Source: Subtercola frigoramans (GTDB taxonomy: Bacteria > Actinomycetota > Actinomycetes > Actinomycetales > Microbacteriaceae). From it: a DNA stretch of 64,000 bases. A program made the translations under genes and the position numbers. The number at the start of each line of letters is the position of its first letter. The stretch's first letter is position 1. Below are positions 57,053-64,000 of the stretch, piece after piece. Location: assembly GCF_016907385.1 (NCBI RefSeq), contig NZ_JAFBBU010000001.1:1054001-1118000 (forward strand), written 5' to 3'. The notes below the pieces were generated by a model. It was not told the origin of the DNA, searched no databases, and worked only from the letters and a program-made list of their open reading frames with translations.

Positions 57053-58108
57053 CTAAGCAGTGTACGACATCGGGTGCCCGTTCGGTCGGTGGTTTCCCGA
57101 GCGGAACTCGGCCGTGGATGAACGTACGATGAGTTCCGGATGCACGGACGGAAGCGCATCGGTCTCGCCCAGAAGGAGCGCGACCGACTGGCGACCGGCC
57201 TCGGCAAGATCCTGGCGGACTGTCGTGAGTGCGGGGAGGTAGAACGCGGCCTCGGGAAGGTCATCGAAACCCACGACACTGAGGTGCCCGGGTACGTCGA
57301 CCCCGGCAGCCGCTGCGGCGCTCAGCGCACCGAGGGCCATCTGGTCGTTTCCGGCGAAGATGGCCGTCACGCCCCGGTCAAGGAGCTCGAGTGCAGCCCT
57401 GTGACCCGATGCCGCACTCCAGTCGCCGGCCACGACGAGAGTCTGGTCGAGGCCATGGCAGGCGGTTTCGTCGCGAAAGCCCGTGAGCCGCAGGTTGGCA
57501 TCGAGCCAGTCCGCGGGGCCGGCGATGTGCCCGATGCGGGTGTGGCCGAGCGCGATGAGGTGGGCGGTCGCCAGCCGGGCCCCGACCACCTGGTCGAGCG
57601 GGCCGCCGCCCGACCCGTCGCTCGAGACCGCCTGCAGCGTGATGAACGGAATCGTGATGGTGAGCCTGGAGAGGGCATCCAGAACCTGAAGCTGCGGGGC
57701 GACAACCACGAGCCCTTCGGCCGAGAGTTCCGCGAGGTGACTGACGGCTTCGTCGATCGACCTGAGGTCCAGGCCGTCCGCGTTGGCGATGGAGACGCTG
57801 TACCCCCTGCTGCGCGCGGCTGCCTCGATGGCGGTGACGATCGTCGCGGGGCCGTACTCGCCGCTCGAGGTCGAGAGGATTCCGATCATCCGTGACCTGC
57901 TCGAGGAGAGCGCCCGCGCGGCTGCATTCGGCCGGTAGTTCAGCTCGCGCATGGCATCGAGCACCTTCTGGCGAGTGGATGCCCGCAGGCTCGGATGCTC
58001 GTTCAGAACCCGTGACACGGTCTGGTGCGACACGCCCGCGAGCTTTGCTACGTCGAAGACGCTTGCTGGCCGCGGCCGCGGGTCGTCGCGAGTGAGTGCG
58101 TCGGTCAT
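57053..58108 (-). CDS. LacI-family transcriptional regulator
   Basis: 351 aa. The helix-turn-helix SVFDVAKLAGVSHQTVSRVLNEHPSLRAST with the hinge RPNAAARALSSSRS is typical of LacI. The ligand-binding domain follows with FAGNDQMALGALSAAAAAGVDVPGHLSVVGFDD. It lies upstream of araB on the same strand and probably represses araBA at the adjacent palindrome, with arabinose or a derivative as inducer. Upstream, GAGG precedes the start, and TAATCA near 58117 may be its -10. Confidence 0.93.
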   Translation of the reverse strand: MTDALTRDDPRPRPASVFDVAKLAGVSHQTVSRVLNEHPSLRASTRQKVLDAMRELNYRPNAAARALSSSRSRMIGILSTSSGEYGPATIVTAIEAAARSRGYSVSIANADGLDLRSIDEAVSHLAELSAEGLVVVAPQLQVLDALSRLTITIPFITLQAVSSDGSGGGPLDQVVGARLATAHLIALGHTRIGHIAGPADWLDANLRLTGFRDETACHGLDQTLVVAGDWSAASGHRAALELLDRGVTAIFAGNDQMALGALSAAAAAGVDVPGHLSVVGFDDLPEAAFYLPALTTVRQDLAEAGRQSVALLLGETDALPSVHPELIVRSSTAEFRSGNHRPNGHPMSYTA

Positions 58109-58249
58109 CCTCTGATTATCGTGCCGCTGCCGCGGAATTGCGTATCTCTGAGGCTGACCGCTGCCCGGCCGCCAGCGCGTTTTCGCACGGCAGGCCAGCC
58201 ACGATCGCGGTCGACCAGCAGAGGCGACCAGCAGGACGGCGACTGGGTG

Positions 58250-59503
58250 TCAGAGGCCCTGCTGGTTGAGAAGGGCGGGGATGCGCTCGCGGAAGGCGAA
58301 GAAGCCCCGAGATGCGTGCGGCCAGGCGAGGGCGTCCCAGCGGCGCGTGAGCGTCGTCATGGTGAGCCCTTCTGAAGCGAGGGCGCTGCGGAGCGTCGCC
58401 AGCCGCTCCTGAACGGGGCCGACCGGGGCTGCCGGCACGACGACGGCGTCGAGGCGTTCTGTCTCTGCCCATCGCAGTACCGTCGAGGCGAGGGCGTCTG
58501 GCAGCACTGTCGCGGGGCGCGCGGCCGAGACGCCAGCCCGGGATGCGGCATCCTCGAGGGCCCCTTCGGTGAAGGCGCGCACGGTGTCCGACACTCGCGC
58601 CGGGGAACGGTCGGCCGGGTCGGCGTACGCGGCAGTTGCGACCACGTCAACCGCCGAGTGCCCAGTTTTCAATTCGTGAACCTCCGAGTCGAACCATGGA
58701 TGATCGTGGCCGAGGCTCGCTGCATCCAGATCCTCCTCGTGCAGCAGCAGGCCGACACGATGAACCGGCGGTAACTGGTCTGCGACGGGGATCGTGCTCC
58801 GCGATGGCAGAGGATCTTCGGTGAGCGCCCGAGTCGATGTGGCCAGGCCGGTGGGTGCGAATCTGCCGTCGGTGTAGCGCGAGATGTTCTCTGCCGTCGC
58901 CAGGTACGTCTTGCCGGCAGTCTGCAGCCCGGCGACCCATCGCCAGGAGAGGGTGTTTGACGCGGCGTCGCCGTCGAGGAGGTGGCGGTAGAAGAAATCG
59001 GCCCCGAGCTGCCACGGCAGGCGCAGGGTGAAGATCCAGATGCTGGCGAACCACATGCGCGTGTGGTTGTGCAGGTATCCGGTGTCGACGAGTTCGGTTA
59101 CCCACGCATCCATCGCCTCGATGCCGCTGCGCCCCCCGACGGCGTGGTGGTAGTCAGCCGACACTGCATCATCGTCGAGCCAGAACTCACCCACCTCGCG
59201 GCGGTACCGGCGCCACACCTCGGGGTTCTGCTCGAGCCACCCCTTCCAGTAGGTGCGCCAGAACACCTCCTGGACAAACTTCTCGCAATCCGGCAGACGA
59301 TGCCGTGCGAGCACAGCGGCCACGACCTCACGCTCTGTCAGGAGCCGGTGCCTCAGGTACGGAGACAGGTGCGAGACATTCGTGCGCTCGAACCCGTTGT
59401 CGTGGTTGCGATCGCGAGCGTAGTCGCGCCCAGCGTGCGGAAGAAACCCTTCAAGGGCGTCGAGTGCGGCGGCGCGGGTAGGAGTGAACATCGCTTCCAT
59501 CAT
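58250..59503 (-). CDS. Photolyase/cryptochrome-like flavoprotein with atypical domain order
   Basis: 417 aa. The FAD-binding domain lies near the N-terminus (about 20-215): DNGFERTNVSHLSPYLRHRLL, FVQEVFWRTYWKGWLEQNPEVW, NHTRMWFASIWIFTLRLPWQLGADF, GDAASNTLSWRWVAG. The alpha/beta antenna domain that normally precedes it is missing; a Rossmann-like piece (AVVVPAAPVGPVQERLATLRSA) and WPHASRGFFAFRERIP follow at the C-terminus. This looks like a permuted relative of photolyases. DNA repair or light sensing is not certain. ATG 59491 (residue 5) is an alternative start. Confidence 0.75.
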   Translation of the reverse strand: MMEAMFTPTRAAALDALEGFLPHAGRDYARDRNHDNGFERTNVSHLSPYLRHRLLTEREVVAAVLARHRLPDCEKFVQEVFWRTYWKGWLEQNPEVWRRYRREVGEFWLDDDAVSADYHHAVGGRSGIEAMDAWVTELVDTGYLHNHTRMWFASIWIFTLRLPWQLGADFFYRHLLDGDAASNTLSWRWVAGLQTAGKTYLATAENISRYTDGRFAPTGLATSTRALTEDPLPSRSTIPVADQLPPVHRVGLLLHEEDLDAASLGHDHPWFDSEVHELKTGHSAVDVVATAAYADPADRSPARVSDTVRAFTEGALEDAASRAGVSAARPATVLPDALASTVLRWAETERLDAVVVPAAPVGPVQERLATLRSALASEGLTMTTLTRRWDALAWPHASRGFFAFRERIPALLNQQGL

Positions 59504-59515
59504 CCTCCCCCGCGA

Positions 59516-61924
59516 TCATCGGGCCGGGAGGGCGAATGCATCCCGAGCAGACAGTCGGCGGCTCAGAAAGTCGTGAAGCAGCACGGCGAATTCGTCTGCC
59601 CGTTCGATCTGAGGCATGTGCCCGGTGTTGTCGAAGACGTGCGTTTCAGCCTTCGGCAGGGCTTCGGCGGCCGCCGCCAGGTGGATGAACGGCAGCACGT
59701 GATCGTGATCCCCCCACACCACGAGCGTGGGAATGTCGAGCCTCCGAACGCCAGCCACCAACGACTGCCGCCACTCGGGCCGCACGCCGCGCAAGGTTCC
59801 CAGATCGTGGGCGAGGTCGAGTGTGGTCGCTGCATGGGAGCGCCGTCTGGAGATCGCGAACGCGTGCGCGATGCGCGCGTCCGTCGCCAGGCTCTTGTCG
59901 TAGAACAGCGACTGCACTGTGCGCGCCGAGTTCTGTGCGTTGGGCCGCATCAGCAGTGTGGCGAGGGGCTTCACCGCGAGCATCCGCAGCACCATCGTCA
60001 CCTCAGGGCCGAAGCCGGCACTGTCGGCCAGTACAAGAGCCGACACCCGCTCCGGATTCGCCACGGCGAAGGTCATCGCCACTGCCCCGCCCAGCGAGTT
60101 GCCGACCACGGGCACCGGTTCGGCGATACCGAGGGTGTCGAGAAAGCCGGGCAGGATGCTGGCCAGCTTGTCGAGAGTGGCGGTGCCGGGCAGGCGTGCG
60201 GAGTAGGCGAACCCCGGCAGATCGAGGCTGATGACCCGGTATCGATCCTCGAGCAGAGCGTGTTGCTCGGTGAAGTCGTCGAGGCTCTGGCCGATGCCGT
60301 GGATGAGCAGGATCGGACTGTTGTTGGCGTCGCCGGTCTCGCGGTACCGTAACCGAGTGCCGTTCACCGTGATCATCGCCGTGCCGGGCAGGTCGAGGGC
60401 CGACTCGGTGAGCCCTGTCGAAGCGCGTTCGCCGCGGCGGCCGAACCGCACATCGTCGGTGATGCGGCCGGCGCGCAGCAGCCGAAAGTCGCGCACGTAG
60501 TTCTGGTGCAGCCGCCACGGTGACTTCTCGCCCTGCTTCGGCAGGGCATCCACATCGCGCAGAATGTAGCCGGCCTGCAGGTCGATCAGGGGAACGAGAT
60601 CGCCCGCGGTGACCGCCGCTGGTGCTTTCGGCGTGACGAAATCGTAGCCGTGTCTGTCCAGGTAGCGCAGCAGGCGGCAGACGTAGCGGGCCACGAGGTC
60701 GGCCTTGAGGGTCCACGATGCGTTCGTGTAGCCGATGGTCAGCGAGAAGTTCGGCACGCCGGCGAGCATCATGCCCTTGTAGGTGAGCGACTTCGAGACG
60801 TCGACGGGTCGACCGTCGACCGTGAGGTTCATGCCGCCCATGACCAGCAGATTGAGGCCGGTGGCGGTGACGATGATGTCGGCATCGAGCGTTGCGCCCG
60901 AAACGAGATCGATACCCGTCGGCGTGATCTTCTCGATGCGATCGGTGACGATGTCGGCGTTCCCTGCGCTGATGGCGCGGTACAGATCACCGTTCGGGAT
61001 GGCGCAGAGGCGCTGGTCCCAGGGTTCGTAACTCGGGGCGAGGTGTGTGTCGACGTCGAAGCCTGCTGGGAGCTTCGCGACCGCCGACTTACGCAGGATC
61101 GCCTTCATCGTCTCGGGCCGGCGGCGGCTGAGCTGGTAGGTGAACATCGAATAACCGATGTTCTTCACTCGTACGAGGGTGTACGCGAGTTGAGCGGGCA
61201 ATTTTCCGCGCAGGCGATCTGCGAAGTGGTCGCGCAACGGCACGGGCGCTATGTAGGTGGGCGAGCGCTGCAGCATGGTGACGTGCTCGGCGGTCTTCGC
61301 CAGCGAAGGCACGAGGGTGACGGCGGTAGCCCCGCTGCCCACCACCACGACGCGCTTACCGGCGTAGTCGAGGTCTGCCGGCCAGTGCTGCGGATGCACG
61401 ATCGTGCCGCCGAACGAATCGGCGCCGGGAATCGTCGGGGTGAATCCTTCGTCGTAGCGGTAGTAGCCCGAGCACACCGAGAGGAACGAGCAGGTGAAGG
61501 TGACGGTCTCGGTGAGCCGAGCATCCGGAACATCGGCCTGATACTCAGCATTCGAGGTGCGCAGCGCCGTGACAGTCCACAGGGCGGTTTCGCTCGACCA
61601 CTCGGCGCTGATCACACGGTGGTTCAGGCGCAGGCGAGACGAGAGACCCTCGTCGGCAATGGTGTCGTTGATGTAGTCGCGAATGGAGTCGCCGTCGGCG
61701 ATGGCCTTCGCGTCAGTCCACGGCCTGAAGGAGTACCCCAGGGTGTACATGTCGGAATCTGAGCGGATGCCAGGGTAACGGAAGAGATCCCACGTGCCAC
61801 CGACCGTGCCGCGCGACTCGAGAATCACGAACGACTTGCCGGGGCAATCGCGCTTGAGGTGGCTGGCTGCCCCGATCCCGCTCAGCCCAGCACCAACAAT
61901 CAACACATCCACGTGTTCAGTCAT
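59516..61924 (-). CDS. Baeyer-Villiger monooxygenase fused to alpha/beta-hydrolase
   Basis: 802 aa. Residues 1-490 are an EthA-type flavin monooxygenase: FAD loop VGAGLSGIG, the Baeyer-Villiger fingerprint FGGTIVHPQHWP (171-182), and NADPH loop VVVVGSGATA (192-201). Residues ~515-802 are an alpha/beta-hydrolase with oxyanion HG (542-543), nucleophile elbow GNSLGG (Ser610), an Asp in WGDHDHVLP and catalytic His in NTGHMPQIE. The two could turn a ketone into an ester or lactone and then hydrolyse it. TAAACT six bases before the ATG predicts a leaderless transcript. It is divergent from a TetR regulator. Confidence 0.88.
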   Translation of the reverse strand: MTEHVDVLIVGAGLSGIGAASHLKRDCPGKSFVILESRGTVGGTWDLFRYPGIRSDSDMYTLGYSFRPWTDAKAIADGDSIRDYINDTIADEGLSSRLRLNHRVISAEWSSETALWTVTALRTSNAEYQADVPDARLTETVTFTCSFLSVCSGYYRYDEGFTPTIPGADSFGGTIVHPQHWPADLDYAGKRVVVVGSGATAVTLVPSLAKTAEHVTMLQRSPTYIAPVPLRDHFADRLRGKLPAQLAYTLVRVKNIGYSMFTYQLSRRRPETMKAILRKSAVAKLPAGFDVDTHLAPSYEPWDQRLCAIPNGDLYRAISAGNADIVTDRIEKITPTGIDLVSGATLDADIIVTATGLNLLVMGGMNLTVDGRPVDVSKSLTYKGMMLAGVPNFSLTIGYTNASWTLKADLVARYVCRLLRYLDRHGYDFVTPKAPAAVTAGDLVPLIDLQAGYILRDVDALPKQGEKSPWRLHQNYVRDFRLLRAGRITDDVRFGRRGERASTGLTESALDLPGTAMITVNGTRLRYRETGDANNSPILLIHGIGQSLDDFTEQHALLEDRYRVISLDLPGFAYSARLPGTATLDKLASILPGFLDTLGIAEPVPVVGNSLGGAVAMTFAVANPERVSALVLADSAGFGPEVTMVLRMLAVKPLATLLMRPNAQNSARTVQSLFYDKSLATDARIAHAFAISRRRSHAATTLDLAHDLGTLRGVRPEWRQSLVAGVRRLDIPTLVVWGDHDHVLPFIHLAAAAEALPKAETHVFDNTGHMPQIERADEFAVLLHDFLSRRLSARDAFALPAR

Positions 61925-61930
61925 TCAGCG

Positions 61931-61936
61931 AGTTTA
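61931..61936 (-). promoter_or_regulatory. -10 element of leaderless monooxygenase gene
   Basis: On the minus strand TAAACT lies six bases before the ATG at 61924 and directly abuts the operator at 61937. Confidence 0.6.
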
Positions 61937-61971
61937 TCGACACCGTGTTGATTAATCCAACATCGTGTCGA
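61937..61971. promoter_or_regulatory. Inverted-repeat operator in the monooxygenase-TetR divergent promoter
   Basis: Arms TCGACACCGTGTTG (61937-61950) and CAACATCGTGTCGA (61958-61971) are inverted copies with one mismatch, around a 7-bp AT-rich spacer. It touches the monooxygenase -10 and covers the -35 area of the TetR gene, so one regulator could control both. Confidence 0.75.
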
Positions 61972-61981
61972 CCCGACTCGG

Positions 61982-61987
61982 TACCAT
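61982..61987 (+). promoter_or_regulatory. -10 element of leaderless tetR gene
   Basis: TACCAT ends six bases before the ATG at 61994. No ribosome-binding site is present. Confidence 0.5.
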
Positions 61988-61993
61988 TGGCTC

Positions 61994-62623
61994 ATGGCTG
62001 AACGCGGACGCAGATCATCCCGGCCCTCGGGCGACGATCGCCAAGCGGCGATTCTCAGTACCGCCGAAAAGCTTTTGGGGGTGCGTTCGCTCGACGACAT
62101 CTCGATCGAAGACCTCGCTGCCGGCGCCGGCATCTCGCGGCCTAGCTTCTACTTCTATTTCTCGTCGAAAGACGAGGTCCTGCTGGCTCTGCTCGATCAG
62201 GTGATCGGCCAGGTACGGCACCGCGTCGCCGCTCTGCCCCGGGACTTCGACACCGACCCCGCAGCTGCCTGGCGGCGCTCGATCGGTGTCTTCGTCGACG
62301 TCTTCACTCAGCACCGAGCAGTCGCCGCTGCCGCTATCACCGCACGCCTGCGCAACGCCGAGGTGCACGAGCTCTGGTCGAAATCCATGCAGACCTGGGT
62401 CGGCTATTCGACCGAGGTCATCCTGGCCGAGCGGGCTCGGGGCGCCGCACCGGCGGGCATCGACGCCCACGAGCTCGCCGCTGCGCTCAACCTGATGAAC
62501 GAGCGCGTGCTCGCCGCCGCTTTCAGCGGAGAAACACCTGGTGTCGAGCAGGGTCACGTGCTCGATGTGCTGTCGGGCATCTGGATCCGCAGCATCTACG
62601 CGCAGCCTCCTGTGATCACGTGA
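61994..62623 (+). CDS. TetR-family regulator (EthR-like)
   Basis: 209 aa. The helix-turn-helix is at about residues 33-55 (DDISIEDLAAGAGISRPSFYFYFSSKDEVL), typical of TetR. The C-terminal ligand domain (VFVDVFTQHRAVAAAAITAR, then LNLMNERVLAAAFSGETPGV) resembles the EthR C-terminal domain. Its arrangement, divergent from an EthA-like monooxygenase, matches the EthA/EthR pair of mycobacteria, in which the regulator represses the oxygenase. A copy of its 3' end is repeated at 63303-63419. Confidence 0.9.
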   Translation: MAERGRRSSRPSGDDRQAAILSTAEKLLGVRSLDDISIEDLAAGAGISRPSFYFYFSSKDEVLLALLDQVIGQVRHRVAALPRDFDTDPAAAWRRSIGVFVDVFTQHRAVAAAAITARLRNAEVHELWSKSMQTWVGYSTEVILAERARGAAPAGIDAHELAAALNLMNERVLAAAFSGETPGVEQGHVLDVLSGIWIRSIYAQPPVIT

Positions 62624-62677
62624 AGAGTGCCTCGATCTCTGGCGTTCGTGCGCACTTCACGGGCACGACATCCTTCG

Positions 62678-62707
62678 TTGGCAGCGGCTGGTATGAATGG
62701 TTATACT
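62678..62707 (+). promoter_or_regulatory. Promoter of the MazEF-like module
   Basis: TTGGCA (-35, 62678-62683) and TATACT (-10, 62702-62707) are separated by 18 bases. The -10 ends six bases before the antitoxin ATG at 62714, so the message is probably leaderless, although GGAGG overlaps the promoter end. This is the most consensus-like promoter in the window. Confidence 0.65.
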
Positions 62708-62713
62708 TGGAGG

Positions 62714-62959
62714 ATGAAGACGGCAATCTCGCTTCCCAACGGCGACTTCGAGCGATTCGAACGCGTGGCCGTCAAACACGGCATGAACCGGTCGGAGTTC
62801 TACCGACTCGCTGGTCAGCGGCTCGCTGACGAGCTCGAGGGTGCGTCGGAGTTGACGGCGATCGCGAACGCAGTGCTGGCGCAAACAGGTCAACCTTCGG
62901 GGGATGGCGAGTTCGTGCGTGAGTCCGAGCGCGTAATGCAGGAAGGAACCGAATGGTGA
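62714..62959 (+). CDS. MazE-like antitoxin
   Basis: 81 aa. The N-terminus (TAISLPNGDFERFERVAVKHGMNRSEFYR) has a ribbon-helix-helix pattern for DNA binding and autoregulation, and the acidic C-terminus (SERVMQEGTEW) should wrap the toxin. Family relatives neutralise MazF/PemK toxins. It overlaps the toxin start by 7 bases (ATGGTGA). The predicted leaderless start sets the ATG at 62714; longer in-frame reading upstream crosses the promoter. Confidence 0.83.
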   Translation: MKTAISLPNGDFERFERVAVKHGMNRSEFYRLAGQRLADELEGASELTAIANAVLAQTGQPSGDGEFVRESERVMQEGTEW

Positions 62960-63300
62960 CGGCCCGCGGTGATGTGGTCTGGGTCGACTTTGGTTCACCG
63001 CGCGGGTCGGAGCCAGCGAAGGTTCGACCGGCAGTTGTAGTTCAGGAAGACTGGCTGTCGGCGACGAACATCGCCACCGTGCAGGTTGTTCCGTTGACAT
63101 CGAATGCTGGTCTCGAGGCATTTCCGGGTAACGTCCTGCTCCCCGCCGAAGCGTCGGGGCTCGAAAAGAATTCGGTAGCGGTCGTCTCCCAGGTCGGACC
63201 AGTCAGCCGTGAGTATCTCGACCCGTATCCGGCAGGCCATATCCCCGCCTACCTGCTCGCCGAGATCAGCGCAGGGATCCGTCTGGTTCTCGGACTCTAG
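62953..63300 (+). CDS. MazF/PemK-family endoribonuclease toxin
   Basis: 115 aa. The fold signature GDVVWVDFGSPRGSEPAKVRPAVVVQ, QVVPLTSNAG and NSVAVVSQVGPVSREYL matches MazF-type mRNA interferases, which cleave single-stranded RNA at short sequences. The length is normal. AAGGAACCGA before the ATG is a ribosome-binding site, and the 7-base overlap couples its translation to the antitoxin. The cleavage sequence cannot be predicted. Confidence 0.88.
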   Translation: MVTARGDVVWVDFGSPRGSEPAKVRPAVVVQEDWLSATNIATVQVVPLTSNAGLEAFPGNVLLPAEASGLEKNSVAVVSQVGPVSREYLDPYPAGHIPAYLLAEISAGIRLVLGL

Positions 63301-63302
63301 CG

Positions 63303-63419
63303 CAAGCCCGTGCCTGGCTCTTCGCGAGTGCCTTCAGCGGAGAAATGCCCGCCACTGAGCGGAGTCGTGTACTCGATGTATTGTCGGGCATCTGGATCGG
63401 AGCATGTACGCAATCTTGT
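63303..63419 (+). pseudogene. Truncated duplicate of a TetR 3' end
   Basis: Directly after the toxin stop, a frame reading FSGEMPATERSRVLDVLSG, then IWIGACTQS, parallels FSGETPGVEQGHVLDVLSG, IWIRSIYAQ at the end of the TetR gene at 61994, with an upstream ALFASAFSG-like match to VLAAAFSG. Only about 38 codons remain and no start is present, so it is a broken copy. It brackets the toxin-antitoxin module with partial homology on both sides. Confidence 0.65.
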
Positions 63420-63449
63420 CGAGACTGAGTACACGCCGGCATTTCTCCG
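63338..63449. repeat. Imperfect inverted repeat downstream of the toxin gene
   Basis: CGGAGAAATGCC (63338-63349) and its exact complement GGCATTTCTCCG (63438-63449), plus inner arms GTGTACTC (63367-63374) and GAGTACAC (63427-63434), enclose the truncated TetR copy. It could be a remnant of an insertion or rearrangement, or a terminator-like fold. Bases 63450-63501 hold no feature I can name. Confidence 0.6.
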
Positions 63450-63501
63450 TACAAGCCTCAGATTCGCTCGTTCTGCACATTCATATTCGGAGGTTTGAGG
63501 G

Positions 63502-63574
63502 TGGGCCCCGTCGGGCTCGAACCGACGACCCACGGATTAAAAGTCCGATGCTCTACCAACTGAGCTAGAGGCCC
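63502..63574 (-). tRNA. tRNA-Lys (anticodon UUU)
   Basis: 73 nt without encoded CCA. The acceptor stem GGGCCTC pairs with GGGGCCC; the D-loop AGCTCAGTTGGTAGAGC and T-loop GGTTCGAGCCC are standard; the anticodon stem-loop CGGACTTTTAATCCG shows TTT. The sequence starts at 63574 on the minus strand. Confidence 0.97.
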
Positions 63575-63739
63575 TTGCGCTCTAATCTACCGGGTTCGCG
63601 TCGGAGTTCTAAATTGGCCGGTGGCCGCACGCCCGCGGCTGCGCATTTGCCTACTGTTGGCCCGCTCACGAATTGCTCGGCTGATTCTGAAGTAACTTTG
63701 GAAGGCGCGAGAATTGCACCATCACGAAAGGGGCGCTGG

Positions 63740-64000
63740 TTGGCCGACGACTTTCACAAGCCGACGTTGTTCGCCGGTTCGACTTTTGAAGCGTTCCAGG
63801 GTGGCGAAGACCCCGCCCACATCAGCCGCCTCGCCCACGACACGGCTGCGGCGCTGCTCAGTCGGGTGCGCGCAGACCCTGACGCCGGTGTCATCGACAG
63901 GCTGATCGCCTACACCGATGTGAACGGCATCGATGCCATCGCCGAACTGTGGAGTCGATCATCCGCCCGCAGCCTGCCAGGAGCGCTGTGGCGCATCTAC
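63740..64000 (+). CDS. Conserved actinobacterial protein, cut by window end
   Basis: Only the first 87 residues are visible, starting at TTG with AAAGGGG upstream. The sequence begins ADDFHKPTLFAGSTFEAFQG and continues as mostly helical, with HDTAAALLSRVRADPDAGV and AELWSRSSARSLPGALWRIY near the cut. Related actinobacterial proteins are sometimes labelled RNA polymerase beta subunit, which I regard as unsupported. It lies beside tRNA-Lys; the 165-base spacer 63575-63739 shows nothing else. Confidence 0.6.
   Translation, partial: MADDFHKPTLFAGSTFEAFQGGEDPAHISRLAHDTAAALLSRVRADPDAGVIDRLIAYTDVNGIDAIAELWSRSSARSLPGALWRIY

Noticed and set aside
55643..57121. Plus-strand frames opposite araB
   Set aside because: They are shadows of the kinase gene without start signals or domains.
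62627..62713. Upstream extension of the antitoxin frame
   Set aside because: It would run through the TTGGCA/TATACT promoter; ATG 62714 fits both the promoter spacing and the family.
63338..63449. Possible CRISPR or intact transposon
   Set aside because: There are only two inverted arms, no spacers, and no transposase frame nearby.

Overview
This is a high-GC actinobacterial chromosome segment, most likely from the family Microbacteriaceae. I infer that from base composition, from the gene order pcrA - sucC - sucD - (membrane genes) - purN - purH that actinobacteria share, from an LAXTG-type sorting signal, and from many leaderless genes. I cannot name the genus. The window reads as core chromosome with a few accessory patches. 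There is no rRNA, phage, CRISPR array or intact insertion sequence.

Layout. 1-4444: a minus-strand livHMGF-type ABC importer operon whose LivH carries an extra N-terminal extracytoplasmic domain; no substrate-binding protein is visible. 4689-12378: guaB, guaB3, a K+/H+-antiporter pair, SURF1, a DUF3817 gene and guaA, which appears to start at ATT. 12665-16380: a heterodimeric ABC exporter. 16525-23395: a Bax-inhibitor-1-like protein, a glycerophosphodiesterase, the helicase PcrA, a DUF2236 oxygenase and a sortase-anchored surface protein with thioester-domain-like motifs. 23612-30043: sucCD, a DUF6350/PerM-like protein, purN and purH. 30097-35127: a membrane-anchored dimethylargininase and a second heterodimeric ABC exporter. 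35159-40462: a lipoprotein, GNAT, icd, nagA, DUF2568 and an MFS pump. 40446-44865: a membrane-fused ECF sigma factor, then glyA behind a ZTP riboswitch, coupled to an aldose epimerase. 44952-51884: small proteins, pepA, an AI-2E-type permease, cardiolipin synthase, a 2OG-Fe(II) dioxygenase and a rhodanese. 51986-58108: YcnI, a membrane protein, araA, araB and a LacI regulator. 58250-62623: a photolyase-like flavoprotein and a Baeyer-Villiger monooxygenase/hydrolase fusion divergent from a TetR regulator. 62714-63574: a MazEF-like module, a broken copy of the TetR 3' end and tRNA-Lys(UUU). The right edge cuts a conserved gene.

How the parts connect. Purine metabolism recurs (guaB, guaB3, guaA, purN, purH), and glyA, which supplies one-carbon units, sits under a riboswitch that senses the purine-pathway alarmone ZTP. 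Two TCA-cycle units (sucCD and icd) share a 22-bp palindrome upstream, which suggests a common regulator. At least a dozen genes have a TANNNT element 6-7 bases before the start codon (10 for pcrA), so leaderless transcription looks common here. The most unusual items are the one-piece sigma/anti-sigma membrane protein, the monooxygenase-hydrolase fusion with its operator, the candidate thioester adhesin, the ATT start of guaA and the toxin-antitoxin module flanked by a partial TetR duplication.
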